Assembly: GCA_946414075.1 (NCBI GenBank)
Contig: CAMKNA010000013.1
Span: 1 to 51,180 of the forward strand
Source of the DNA: an uncultured Fibrobacter sp.
GTDB taxonomy: Bacteria; Fibrobacterota; Fibrobacteria; Fibrobacterales; Fibrobacteraceae
Length of the DNA: 51,180 nt
Reading direction: 5' to 3'
This document shows positions 22,512 to 31,473 of this stretch, piece after piece. Position 1 is the first letter of the stretch. Every line of letters begins with the position of its first letter. The notes beneath the pieces are model-generated. The model had not been told where the DNA came from. It made no database searches and saw nothing but the letters and a program-made list of their open reading frames with translations. The translations under genes and the position numbers were made by a program.

Positions 22512-24656
22512 TTAGAAATCGACCTTGACATCGGCCATTACAATGTTCTTGGTAAAATCCACAGTCTTCGCCACGGCGTTCCCCGATTCGTCAAGCATAC
22601 GAAGGTCCACGGAATCGTTCATCCAGCCGTACTGCAGGGTCAGGTAGGCACCCTGGGCAATCTTCAGGCGCGGGCCTGCCAAGACCAGGGTTTCCTTGGT
22701 TCCATCCAAGAACCCGCCATAGGCCACACCAAAATCGTTTTTCAGCAGGTGGAACCCGGCCAGCAGGGCCAGCGGGCCGTAGATGTCGGCATTGAGGCCA
22801 GCCGTTATGCTAGAAGACTTGCGTTCCAGGTAATCCTTCTCTTCGGTCTGCTCGTAGGCGGCCGACACATCCAGGGTGCGGTTCCAGTTCAAGAAGTTCC
22901 CCACCTTGGCAAGGACACCGCCACCAAGACGGATGTAAGAAGATCCGCTGGCAAAGTAAAGGCTATCGCCGTCAATCTTCTTGGCCTTGTAGTAGCCACC
23001 CAAAACCCGGACCGTCAGGGCATCGTTCCAGTTGAAGGCCAGGTTCATGTCGCCGCCGGTGCGGTTGGGGGTGGCATAACCGTAGGGCAGGGCAATGCTT
23101 GTGGCCGGGTCCAAGGCCCTGGACAGGGCCAAAAGTTCGCTGCGCCTTAAGGTCTTGTGGCTATAGCCGTTCCTGTAGAACTGGCCATACTTGTAGTTGT
23201 TGTCCAGCTCAAAGGTGTCGCTTTGCACAAAGTAGCGGTTCTCGCCCACAACCTGCACGGCACCAGACGATTCATCCAACATCATGTTGTAAGCCGCCAG
23301 GGGCACCGCTTCGTAAACGGAAAAGTACAGGTTCTCCAGGGCCCCGGACCTGCTCCCCAAAAGGTTGGCCACGGAAGGGTCGTACAGGGCATTGCTGTTC
23401 AGGATAGAGGTCAGCCCCATGGTCACAGGGGTCATGGCCAGCTCCGACTGGAATCCCTTGTCGTTCATCAGGGCGTTGATATCGGCCCTTACGCTCCACT
23501 TGGAAGTTTCGTATTCCACATAGCCATCGCCATGGAGCCCCATCTTGTTTTTCAGCCGGCCCAGGTTCCGTTCCACGGGACTCATGTCTATGGAATCCTT
23601 GTAGAACATATAGGCCCTAAGGTCCTTGGACACGTCGGACAGATAGACGCTGTCCGTGTAGAAAGCTATAACCTTCAGGGTGTCGGTGCCAAGCTCATCA
23701 ACAGACTGTTTCCAGTACGACATGGCCACTTCTACATTGGCGCCAAAGTTCAAGCCAGACTTGCCCGGTTTCTTGGAATCGTAGCCAAGGTTTCCGCTCA
23801 GCACATTGTTCCATTCATAAACCGCCGGGTAGTTGCCCTGCAACAGTGTCGCGCGGGTGCTGCGGACACGGTCAAAGGCATAGGCGTCGTTGACACCCGC
23901 CGTAAACCCAAAGGCGCTCACGCCCAGGCGGCCACCGGCAAGGTAGCGGTCGGCATCGTCAAAGTCAAAGAACAGCTGGGTAGACTTCTTGCCGTTGTTC
24001 CTTAAGCGGGCCAGCGTTCCCTGAACATAGATGTCGTCTAGGGCGCCCATCTTGTAGGAATGGTAGGTGGCATTCAGGCCCTGCATCAGGCGGCGGTTAG
24101 AACCGTCCAGGCTCCGTTCTTCCATGACCGCTTCGCGGCGTTCCCGGAATACTTCGGGCTCCATGATGTAATCCTGTTCCGGCTGGTACATGGTTAGGGG
24201 AGTGTAGGCCACCCGCATGGTTCCCAGGTTAAAGTCCACATGGCGGTTGAGGATCAGGCCATCGTAAGACCACCAGTCTATCAACGGAATACTGTTGCCT
24301 TCGCGGTGGGCGTTGTCCCAGTCCTCGTGGATGCGGATACCAAACTTGGCCATGGTCTCCTTGCTGGGCCGGATAGAGAACAGCAGGTTGGCGTGGGTGT
24401 AGGCCTGGGTCTCTGCCGTCTGGGAATCGTCAAGCAGTTCGTCGGAATCCACGGTGGAGCGCAGCACCCCAGCCTTTACGGTCCCGCCCACAGAAAAGCC
24501 CAGGGTGTTCCGCTGGATATCTTCCAGCTTTTCCAAGAAGCTTTGCTGCTTCTGCTCCACGGTGGCAGAATCGGGAGCGTCTTGGGCGAAGGTCGAGGCT
24601 GCGGCAAAGCAGGATACCAGCAACGAGCAATTAAAAATTTTCGTTTTCAAGTTCAT
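22512..24656 (-). CDS. Large outer-membrane beta-barrel protein, third of three in operon
   Basis: 714 aa. Signal peptide (…STFAQ), a short N-terminal helical segment (EQKQQSFLEKLEDIQRN), then barrel strands beginning FSVGGTVKAG and ending ADVKVDF with terminal Phe. It shares with the next protein upstream the motif PLTMY…EPEVF…R…LQGLNATY and ALPYGYATPNRTG (around residue 531), so they are paralogues. About 20 or more strands are possible from length. Role unknown; porin, adhesin or scaffold are all compatible. GAGG before the ATG; 14 bp after the preceding stop. Confidence 0.72.
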   Translation of the reverse strand: MNLKTKIFNCSLLVSCFAAASTFAQDAPDSATVEQKQQSFLEKLEDIQRNTLGFSVGGTVKAGVLRSTVDSDELLDDSQTAETQAYTHANLLFSIRPSKETMAKFGIRIHEDWDNAHREGNSIPLIDWWSYDGLILNRHVDFNLGTMRVAYTPLTMYQPEQDYIMEPEVFRERREAVMEERSLDGSNRRLMQGLNATYHSYKMGALDDIYVQGTLARLRNNGKKSTQLFFDFDDADRYLAGGRLGVSAFGFTAGVNDAYAFDRVRSTRATLLQGNYPAVYEWNNVLSGNLGYDSKKPGKSGLNFGANVEVAMSYWKQSVDELGTDTLKVIAFYTDSVYLSDVSKDLRAYMFYKDSIDMSPVERNLGRLKNKMGLHGDGYVEYETSKWSVRADINALMNDKGFQSELAMTPVTMGLTSILNSNALYDPSVANLLGSRSGALENLYFSVYEAVPLAAYNMMLDESSGAVQVVGENRYFVQSDTFELDNNYKYGQFYRNGYSHKTLRRSELLALSRALDPATSIALPYGYATPNRTGGDMNLAFNWNDALTVRVLGGYYKAKKIDGDSLYFASGSSYIRLGGGVLAKVGNFLNWNRTLDVSAAYEQTEEKDYLERKSSSITAGLNADIYGPLALLAGFHLLKNDFGVAYGGFLDGTKETLVLAGPRLKIAQGAYLTLQYGWMNDSVDLRMLDESGNAVAKTVDFTKNIVMADVKVDF

Positions 24657-24670
24657 AGTCTCAGCCTCTT

Positions 24671-26869
24671 TTAAAATTCGATATTGATTCTTGCATCGAT
24701 GATGTTCTGTGTGAATTCATGGGTAAGCTTGGAAGCCCCGGCATTATCAGGCAAGGCCGCCATGTAGTCGGGAACATTGGATTCGCCCAGGTTGTCGATG
24801 CCCCTTGTGCGGTACTTGTTCTTCACCAAAATCTGCCCATAGTTCATGGAGAGCCATGCATGGGGGGTCACCGTGTAGTCCAGGCCAACCATCCACTGCA
24901 TCTGGCGGCCCTGCATAATCGGGGCCATGGTCACCTTCAGGCCCGAAGTAAGGCCCTGCTCGTAGTTGGTCATGCCAGAGTTGATATTGGTCCGGATCAT
25001 CTGGAACCCGGTCGACACGCCAAAGCGCTTGAAATAGCGCCAGTAGAGCCCGCCGTTGACAAAGTCGGAATTCATGTTGGCCTGGTCGATTTCCGTGGTG
25101 GAGTACTTGTAGCTACCGCTCAGTTCCAGCATGGCGTTAAAGCCCAGCAGCTTGAGCACATCGACCTTGGCACCACCGCCCATCTCGGTAAACTTGGCCT
25201 TCTCGCCCGAAGGGATAATGGACTTTACCTGTTCCTGCATCACGAACAAGCCCTGGGCCTCAACGGCATTATCCTTGCCAAGACCTGCCACCAGGTTCGC
25301 CTTTACACCAGTGCGGTTCGTGGTGGCAAGGCCAGCGGGGAGCGCCATTTGCAGGCCCGGATCAGAAAGCACATCCAGCAGGGCCAGTTCCTGGCGGGTA
25401 TACACCGCCGCCGTATAAGATGTTTTGCTGTAGGGGGCAATGTTGTAGCTCTTGTTCTGCACCTTCTGCCCCTTACTGTTCAGCGGAGAGGCGTTGGCCA
25501 AAGCCGAGGACACGGGAGAGTGCCGCGGCGTAAAGTAGTACATGGCGTCGAAGGAAGAGTAGAGCGGGGCATAGGTCCCGTACTTGGTCAGGTTGCCATC
25601 CTTGTCCGTGTTCAAAATGCGGCGCGCCACAAAGGAGGGGGACTGGGCCAAGTTGTTGAACCAAGAAGAATCGTTATACAGGTACACGGCGTTCAGGCGG
25701 GCGCCCCAGAAGTCGGTCTTATAGCCGGCCTGGAGTTCGCCATTGGCGGCCATGCCATTGTCGTGGTTCTTCACGGTCTTGTAGAGCGGCTCTCCATTCT
25801 CGTCGACGCCCTTCTGCTTGTAGGTGTAGACATCGTCCTTGGACATGGCCAGTTCGCCAGTCACATCGAGAATCAGGTTCTTGTTGCCCAGGAACCCGGC
25901 AATATCGCCACCAACACGGCCAGACACTATCTTGGTGTTCTGGGGCAGGGAATCCAGGTAGTTGGTGGGCAGGTAGTGGAAGTCCTTTTCGGAGGGGCTG
26001 TAGAAGTAGTTGCGGTTGATGGAGTTCTCGTCGTCTACAATCCACAGGTAGGTGGCCCCCACCATCAGGTTCTTGTTCAGGGGGAACCATTCCAGGTTGC
26101 CGCTCATGGCGTACTTGTCGTAGCTACCGGCCTGGGAGGCTCCGGGAATATCCTCGTTAGGCAAGATATTGCCCTCGTAGCCGGAAAGGTCTATGAATTC
26201 ACCACGGCGGACCCTTGAGGCAAAGGCTTCGGCACGGAGCTCACCCAGGGTTTCGCCCAGGCCCTTGCGGAACTGGAGGTTTATACCCTGCAGGTTGCGC
26301 TGGTTACCCACCAGCAAGGCGTCGCCACGAGCCATCTCCTTGTTCCGGGCAAAGATCATGGGTTCGTACATGATGTCGATGCCGGGAGCATACACCGTCA
26401 GGGGCGAAATCTGGCTGCGGAAATCACCCACAACCCAGTAGAAGGAATTACCCACATTCCCCTCTACATTGAGCCAGGGGAAGGTAACGCTTGTCGCCGA
26501 TGCCGCAAAGTAGTCCTGCATGCCCGCAAAGGCACGCATCTTGGCATTGACCCGGACATTGTCCCAGGGCCGGAACCCGAAATCTAGATCCAGCTGGACA
26601 AATTCCATCACTTCCCTATCGGGCATCACATTGTAGGCGTTCGCATCCTGGTCCGACTCCACATGGGAATTGGAGTACACGGCACGGACCGTCCCGCCAA
26701 TCTCCACACCCTTCTTGGATTCGATAGATTCTACGGTGCTGTCTATCTTGGCCGCATTTGTCGCGTTCACGGATGCAGCGGCAAAGGCCACAGCCGACAA
26801 CAAAACAGTCCCTGTAACACGCAACATCTTCAAACCTCTTTCAGCATTCATTTGATACCTATTCTTCAT
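24671..26869 (-). CDS. Large outer-membrane beta-barrel protein, second of three in operon
   Basis: 732 aa from ATG 26869, which has GGGAGG seven nt upstream; an internal Met (26830) with AGAGG would give a shorter signal peptide. After the signal (…VNATNA) and a short charged segment, barrel strands start at VEIGGTVRAVYSNS and end DARINIEF (terminal Phe). Motifs shared with the neighbour at 22512: SPLTVY, EPMIF, NLQGINLQF, and ALPAGLATTNRTG at ~residue 519, at nearly the same position. Tandem duplication followed by divergence is likely. Function unknown; surface adhesion or glycan capture inferred from location. Confidence 0.72.
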   Translation of the reverse strand: MKNRYQMNAERGLKMLRVTGTVLLSAVAFAAASVNATNAAKIDSTVESIESKKGVEIGGTVRAVYSNSHVESDQDANAYNVMPDREVMEFVQLDLDFGFRPWDNVRVNAKMRAFAGMQDYFAASATSVTFPWLNVEGNVGNSFYWVVGDFRSQISPLTVYAPGIDIMYEPMIFARNKEMARGDALLVGNQRNLQGINLQFRKGLGETLGELRAEAFASRVRRGEFIDLSGYEGNILPNEDIPGASQAGSYDKYAMSGNLEWFPLNKNLMVGATYLWIVDDENSINRNYFYSPSEKDFHYLPTNYLDSLPQNTKIVSGRVGGDIAGFLGNKNLILDVTGELAMSKDDVYTYKQKGVDENGEPLYKTVKNHDNGMAANGELQAGYKTDFWGARLNAVYLYNDSSWFNNLAQSPSFVARRILNTDKDGNLTKYGTYAPLYSSFDAMYYFTPRHSPVSSALANASPLNSKGQKVQNKSYNIAPYSKTSYTAAVYTRQELALLDVLSDPGLQMALPAGLATTNRTGVKANLVAGLGKDNAVEAQGLFVMQEQVKSIIPSGEKAKFTEMGGGAKVDVLKLLGFNAMLELSGSYKYSTTEIDQANMNSDFVNGGLYWRYFKRFGVSTGFQMIRTNINSGMTNYEQGLTSGLKVTMAPIMQGRQMQWMVGLDYTVTPHAWLSMNYGQILVKNKYRTRGIDNLGESNVPDYMAALPDNAGASKLTHEFTQNIIDARINIEF

Positions 26870-26880
26870 GTCAAGCCTCC

Positions 26881-29142
26881 CTAGAACCAAATCTTCGTTT
26901 CAGCTTGAACATAGTGGCCCTTCCAGTCGTTCTCGGGAACGGTCTCGTCGGAGTTGGTCATCCACTTGTAGCGGAAATGGATACCGGCGCGATCAGCAAA
27001 GTCCCAATCGAAACCAAAGCCCAGGGCCGTCTGCAAAACATTCAGGGGTGCCTTCTCGCAATATGTTCCACCACTGCTATACGGGGCCTGGTAGGGGCCC
27101 GAGCTGCTGTTCAGGCCCGTGGACACCGTACGCAAGACATAGGCATCTTCGGCACGGAATGTTTCGAAACCTAGGGTCAGCACCGCGTGGAGGGTAGGCG
27201 TAATGGCCACGGCCGGTTCAGACTGGACATACCAGTTGACCATGAGCATGTCTTTCTGGGATTCACTGTACCCCAGGGGCGAAACCGTCGTAGACACGCC
27301 CGACAAGGCCGTATACAGCTGCAGCATAATGTTACGGTCCGTATTGAACCAGTGGCCTATATCGTAGCCCAAGTCCAGGGCCAGCGTAGAGTTCCACTTG
27401 ACATGCTGGGGAACCTGAACGGTCTTGGCATCGTCAAGACTTTCGAAGGGAACAAAGCTATCCCACAGTTCCCAGGTTCCACCACGGACACCGCCCTGCT
27501 GGTTCACTAGGCGGGACTGGCCGGCACTACCCGCAATACGGGCAAGCTGTCGACCGCTAGCATTTCCGGAGTCGGCCCTGAACAGGGGCTTGTGGCGGGT
27601 CCAGGAGTTGGTGGATTCCCACATGGCACGGCCATTCAGGTTGTACTTGTAGTTGATCACATCGTCACCCTTTTCCACCTGACGGTGTATGCCATACTGC
27701 ACATGGGTGCGGCCCCTGTTGAAGTCAGGTTCCAGCTTGACATTGGCGCCCATCATGTTGGGGCCATAGCGGAAGGTACCGGCACCGGCATACCACTCAT
27801 CCTGCCGCCAAGAACGGAAGCGGGACGGGTCGGTCATGCCGTAGGGAGAGAAGAAGTCCTTGGCAAAATAGACACCTTCCACCGTAATGGGAATCAGGTG
27901 CTTGTCCTGGGCCTTCACATATACGCCCACGGCAGGGGTAGAAGTCCCCGTGCGGTTGTATTCCTTCTCGTACTTCTGGCCAGAGCCCACTTCCTTAAGT
28001 TCTTCGGAAGCGTCCTTGAACACCGTAGAATCGTCCCAGCTCAAAGCCACATCCATCATCAAGAAGAACTTGGGAGTCAGGTTGCCCTTGATGTCGACCG
28101 AGGCCACATGGTAATCCGAAATAGCCGGGTTCCCATCGCCATCGATCACCACGGGGCTAACCTGGTAGGCCGGCTCGTAAATCTGGTCCTTTTCGTAGAT
28201 CACGCCCATGTAGTTTCCGCCAAGGGTCATGTCGGCATCCAGGAACCGAATCTTTTCCTTGGCCAAACGACCATGGACCACCTGGCCACGGAAGTCGTAG
28301 GTTCCCGTCATTTCCAATTCGCCAATCTGGGAACCCAGCATACGCAAGCCATCGCGCTCGCCAATGTCCATGTCCATGGGCTGCGACAGCATGGCCTGGG
28401 CCTTCAAGTTCCAGGGCAGGGTGTGGATATCCAGGAACAGACCACCGAAGGAACGGTTAGTCCAGAAGGCTCGGCCGCCTTCCTTAACGGGCTTAAAGGC
28501 CTTTTCCTTATAATAGGTGCTCACCACCTTCTCGTCTTCGAACAGTTCGTACTGCGACAAGAAACGGGGCATGGTTTCGCGTTCCCACATGGTCAGGGGG
28601 CTCGCACTTTTCCAAATGACACCACCAGCCAAAAGCGTTGCGCCAAAATTACCGGAACGCATGTCGACTCCGGCCAGCATGTTTTCGGAAATGCGAAGTC
28701 CGTAGTAGTCCGTAGAGTGCAGGTAAAGCACGCGTTCACTGTTGTTGAAGGGGCCTTCGTTCGGCTTGGTGGCATTGGAGTTCTCGAAATATCCCGAGAA
28801 ATCAAAAGGCAGGTACAAGTTGGTGAAGACGGTCAAGAAAGAAGCCGGAGAAACCACGACGCCCACCGTCGCAGCGGCCTCCACCTTGGTCCTTACGCGG
28901 TCGTCCTTCTGCAGGGGGGAAGGTTCGTAGTAGTCGAAGTTCTTGAACCGGATGGCAATGTCGCCGGACACGGCAACGGGATTGTCGTCCTTGCCCACCA
29001 CCGTAGAACCGGCATAGGCTTCAAGGGAATCCAGCCTCTCGTTCAGGGAATCCAGCTCCGTAGCGGTCATGGGGGCGGCCCAGGAAGCGGACGCAGCCAG
29101 GCCAAAAGCTATCAAAGAAAAAGATTTCAAGTGTTTACGCAT
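26881..29142 (-). CDS. Large outer-membrane beta-barrel protein, first of three in operon
   Basis: 753 aa. Signal peptide (MRKHLKSFSLIAFGLAASASWA), a short coiled-coil-like segment (ELDSLNERLDSLEAYAG), then strands from VAVSGDIAIRFKNF to the terminal VQAETKIWF. It is more divergent than the other two barrels but retains SPLTMW at the equivalent place. The N-terminal helix before a barrel recalls trimeric porin/adhesin layouts, but no family is certain. ATG 29142 follows GAGG; two upstream Met (29157, 29154) overlap the previous stop. 11 bp after the CBM11-like gene. Confidence 0.7.
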   Translation of the reverse strand: MRKHLKSFSLIAFGLAASASWAAPMTATELDSLNERLDSLEAYAGSTVVGKDDNPVAVSGDIAIRFKNFDYYEPSPLQKDDRVRTKVEAAATVGVVVSPASFLTVFTNLYLPFDFSGYFENSNATKPNEGPFNNSERVLYLHSTDYYGLRISENMLAGVDMRSGNFGATLLAGGVIWKSASPLTMWERETMPRFLSQYELFEDEKVVSTYYKEKAFKPVKEGGRAFWTNRSFGGLFLDIHTLPWNLKAQAMLSQPMDMDIGERDGLRMLGSQIGELEMTGTYDFRGQVVHGRLAKEKIRFLDADMTLGGNYMGVIYEKDQIYEPAYQVSPVVIDGDGNPAISDYHVASVDIKGNLTPKFFLMMDVALSWDDSTVFKDASEELKEVGSGQKYEKEYNRTGTSTPAVGVYVKAQDKHLIPITVEGVYFAKDFFSPYGMTDPSRFRSWRQDEWYAGAGTFRYGPNMMGANVKLEPDFNRGRTHVQYGIHRQVEKGDDVINYKYNLNGRAMWESTNSWTRHKPLFRADSGNASGRQLARIAGSAGQSRLVNQQGGVRGGTWELWDSFVPFESLDDAKTVQVPQHVKWNSTLALDLGYDIGHWFNTDRNIMLQLYTALSGVSTTVSPLGYSESQKDMLMVNWYVQSEPAVAITPTLHAVLTLGFETFRAEDAYVLRTVSTGLNSSSGPYQAPYSSGGTYCEKAPLNVLQTALGFGFDWDFADRAGIHFRYKWMTNSDETVPENDWKGHYVQAETKIWF

Positions 29143-29153
29143 AAAAAACCTCA

Positions 29154-29879
29154 TCACAGCTCGTTACGGAAGGGATAACCGCTGGGACCCTTATATGCTT
29201 CGCCAGCTTTCTTGATGACGATATCGTCCATCCAGACCTTGAAGGATTCGTTCTCGCCCGCACGCACCTCTAGACGGAAGCCCTTGAAGTTGCTCCAGGC
29301 AAAGGGGAGCATCACTTCGCGGGTGTTCTTGGCATCCCAGTAGACACCGGTCATGCCAAAGCTCTTGAGCGGGATGCTGAAGTGTTTCCAGTCCGTGGTT
29401 ATTTCGCCAAAGCTCTTGGAACGGAGCTTGACCTGCAGGGACTCGCCATTGCTCTTGACGCCGTCGTCCACCAGCACGAACAAGGCGTTCTCTTCGCCCT
29501 TGGCACCCTTGATCCAGAACTCGAGAACCCCTTCCTCCAGGTAGGGGGTCAGGTCCACGGAGCCAGCGATACAGATGGCCACGCCAGAATAGTCGTTGGC
29601 AATGAGCTCGATCTCCATGGCCAAATCGCCTTCCTTGGCCCCGGCCACATCTGTCATTACCGGTTCGGGGTTTTCGCGGGGGTACTGGTAGGTGTATCCA
29701 CCGCCACGGGGAATGCCTTCGCGCATGACCACGGACACCACATCGGCGTCGCTGTGGAAAGGTTTCACCTCTTTCTTAATGAAATGAGAGGCGTCTCTGT
29801 CACGGTAATCACTAAAGGCAGCGAACGAGACTGTCGCCATGGACAGCAGGGTCACTCCCAACAGGTAAGGAATTCTCAT
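29154..29879 (-). CDS. Secreted CBM11-like jelly-roll protein, first gene of surface operon
   Basis: 241 aa. Signal peptide (MRIPYLLGVTLLSMATVSFA), then a single beta-jelly-roll of the CBM11/galactose-binding type: DLAMEIELIANDYSGVAI, LEFWIKGAKGEENALFVLVDD, DWKHFSIPLKSFG, WSNFKGFRLEV, and SFKVWMDDIVIKK. CBM11 domains bind beta-1,4 and mixed-linked glucans, so soluble glucan capture is a reasonable inference. It has no catalytic module or sorting domain and is probably periplasmic or held by the barrels. ATG 29879 follows GGAG by five nt; the reading from 29900 lies before the signal peptide. Confidence 0.75.
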   Translation of the reverse strand: MRIPYLLGVTLLSMATVSFAAFSDYRDRDASHFIKKEVKPFHSDADVVSVVMREGIPRGGGYTYQYPRENPEPVMTDVAGAKEGDLAMEIELIANDYSGVAICIAGSVDLTPYLEEGVLEFWIKGAKGEENALFVLVDDGVKSNGESLQVKLRSKSFGEITTDWKHFSIPLKSFGMTGVYWDAKNTREVMLPFAWSNFKGFRLEVRAGENESFKVWMDDIVIKKAGEAYKGPSGYPFRNEL

Positions 29880-29921
29880 AGAAACTCCAATTTGAAACAA
29901 AAATTCGACAAACCGAAACTA

Positions 29922-29927
29922 AATATA
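29922..29927 (-). promoter_or_regulatory. -10-like TATATT of the six-gene surface operon
   Basis: Minus-strand TATATTTAG ~43 nt before ATG 29879, in an AT-rich divergent region shared with the GH5 lipoprotein gene on the plus strand. Confidence 0.4.
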
Positions 29928-30027
29928 CCACTTTTTTCAAAAATATCACTTTTTTTTTAAAATTATCCCCTATACAAGTGTAAACACATATGTTTTCCCC
30001 CTTTTTCCCACTCTTTCCTTTTTTATC

Positions 30028-30033
30028 TATCAT
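30028..30033 (+). promoter_or_regulatory. -10-like TATCAT, leaderless start of the GH5 lipoprotein
   Basis: TATCAT, TCCTACT (7 nt), ATG 30041; no Shine-Dalgarno. Near-identical layout to rsmA. Confidence 0.45.
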
Positions 30034-30040
30034 TCCTACT

Positions 30041-31366
30041 ATGAACAAACATGTACTTTACTTTACAATCTCTCTCGGCATGGCTGGCCTTTTTACCGGG
30101 TGCGGCGATTCCGATTCTGACGGCAACATCGTAGGCCCCAGCAAAGGCGACTCTTCTAGCAGTGTGGAGTCTTCTAGCGGTGCCGAACCTGTACCCGTGG
30201 TCAAGCCCATAGACTATTCCAAGGCGGCCGCCATGAACAAGAAGCTGGGCAAGGGTATCAACTTTGGCAACACCTTCGACGCCACCTGCGAAACTTGCTG
30301 GGGCGCAGGTCCTGTGGAAAAGGAGCAGGTGGACTATGTGGCAAAAATGGGGTTCCAAACAGCCAGGTTACCCGTGCGCTGGGACGAAGCTACATCTAAA
30401 GAGCCGCCTTATACCATCGACCCCGCCTATATCAGCCGAATCAAGGAAGTCCTGGGGTACTTCAAGGCCAACAAGATGCGGGTCATGATGAACATGCACC
30501 ACCACGACTCCTTCCTGTACGACCTTGTCTACAAGGACGAAGCATGCAATAGCAAAGACTATATGCAAAGGAAGAACACCGGCTGCAACCACGGCAATGC
30601 CAAGCCAAACGAGGCCAATCTCGAAAAGAACCTGACCCGGGTGGATTCCATCTGGGCCCAGATTTCCAGGGAATTCAAGGACTACGACAACGACTTCTTG
30701 CTGTTCGAGCTGTTCAACGAGCCCGTGTACGGCGTGTCCGCTGCCACCCATAACGAGATGATCAAAAGGACCTACCCCATTATTCGCGCCAACAATCCGG
30801 GCAGGACCCTAGTCTACAACACCTACCCCTGGGGCGGCTTGAACGGCATCAAGGGTCTGGAGCTCCCGGAAGATGGCAACATCATCATCGATGTCCACTA
30901 CTACGAGCCACAACAATTCACCCACCAGGGGCACAACAGCAAGTGCAACCCGGCAGACCCCGTCATCTGGGAAGCCACTCGTTCAAACAAGGAGAAAATA
31001 ACCAGCGATTTCGCCCGGATGCGCCAGCTGGCCGATGATAAATTCCCCGCCACCAATGCCGGTGGAATTCCTATAACCATCGGTGAATTTGGGGCATCTA
31101 CATGCAACAATGTGGATTCAAAGGCCCTCTGGACCAAGCATGTCGTGGCTACCGCCGACTCCATGGGCATGAGCTGGCAGTACTGGGCATTCACCTACGT
31201 CGGGGGATTCGAAATCTATATCAAGAGTGCCGGCGCCTGGGAAGCCCCTGTAGTCGCGGCATTGGGAATCGACACCACGGGCCTTGCCAAGATCGTGATT
31301 CCGCCGAAGATAACGGAACCAACCGAAGACTCCACAGAGAACACGGAAGAAAACTCTGAAGATTAA
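30041..31366 (+). CDS. GH5 glycosidase lipoprotein
   Basis: 441 aa. Lipobox FTGC (Cys21) and a Ser/Asp/Gly tether (22-55), then a GH5 barrel: GINFGNTFD, RLPVRWDEA, NMHHHD, acid/base E227 in FNEP, VHYYEP, and nucleophile E349 in IGEFG. The pattern fits subfamily 4/25-type endo-beta-glucanases better than the two GH5 neighbours. The C-terminus is a Glu/Thr/Ser-rich tail (TEPTEDSTENTEENSED). It acts on beta-glucans at the cell surface. ATG 30041 is chosen because it opens the signal peptide; the upstream reading from 29990 has no signal. Confidence 0.9.
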   Translation: MNKHVLYFTISLGMAGLFTGCGDSDSDGNIVGPSKGDSSSSVESSSGAEPVPVVKPIDYSKAAAMNKKLGKGINFGNTFDATCETCWGAGPVEKEQVDYVAKMGFQTARLPVRWDEATSKEPPYTIDPAYISRIKEVLGYFKANKMRVMMNMHHHDSFLYDLVYKDEACNSKDYMQRKNTGCNHGNAKPNEANLEKNLTRVDSIWAQISREFKDYDNDFLLFELFNEPVYGVSAATHNEMIKRTYPIIRANNPGRTLVYNTYPWGGLNGIKGLELPEDGNIIIDVHYYEPQQFTHQGHNSKCNPADPVIWEATRSNKEKITSDFARMRQLADDKFPATNAGGIPITIGEFGASTCNNVDSKALWTKHVVATADSMGMSWQYWAFTYVGGFEIYIKSAGAWEAPVVAALGIDTTGLAKIVIPPKITEPTEDSTENTEENSED

Positions 31367-31370
31367 TCCG

Positions 31371-31430
31371 TAGATAATCCTGAAAAGTAACACCTATAGA
31401 TAACCCGAAAAGGGAACCTATAGAAAAAAC
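31371..31430. repeat. Short imperfect tandem repeat behind the GH5 lipoprotein
   Basis: Units beginning TAGATAA at 31371 and 31397 (26 and 24 bp, sharing GAAAAG and AACACCTA/AACCTA), with a partial third from 31421. It lies between the stop and the terminator hairpin. Confidence 0.5.
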
Positions 31431-31439
31431 AGAACACAA

Positions 31440-31466
31440 AGAAGGCTTCCCAGCGGGAAGCCTTCT
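31440..31466. terminator. Shared bidirectional terminator of two convergent GH5 genes
   Basis: Perfect 12-pair stem AGAAGGCTTCCC/GGGAAGCCTTCT with AGC loop. T-rich sequence follows on the minus strand; it lies between stops at 31366 (+) and 31474 (-). Confidence 0.8.
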
Positions 31467-31473
31467 TCAGTGC

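Noticed and set aside
24719..26218. 499-codon plus-strand frame inside the barrel genes
   Set aside because: Antisense shadow of the second barrel gene; no signal, no domain and unnatural His/Val/Gly repeats. Similar long shadows opposite the other barrel genes, the sulfatase, iorA and tig were dropped for the same reason.
24671..29142. SusC/SusD-type polysaccharide utilisation locus
   Set aside because: The barrels lack a TonB box, plug domain and SusC signature, and the lipoprotein does not resemble SusD.
31371..31430. Possible CRISPR-like or regulatory repeat array
   Set aside because: Only two imperfect units of 24-26 bp, with no spacers; best seen as a local duplication.
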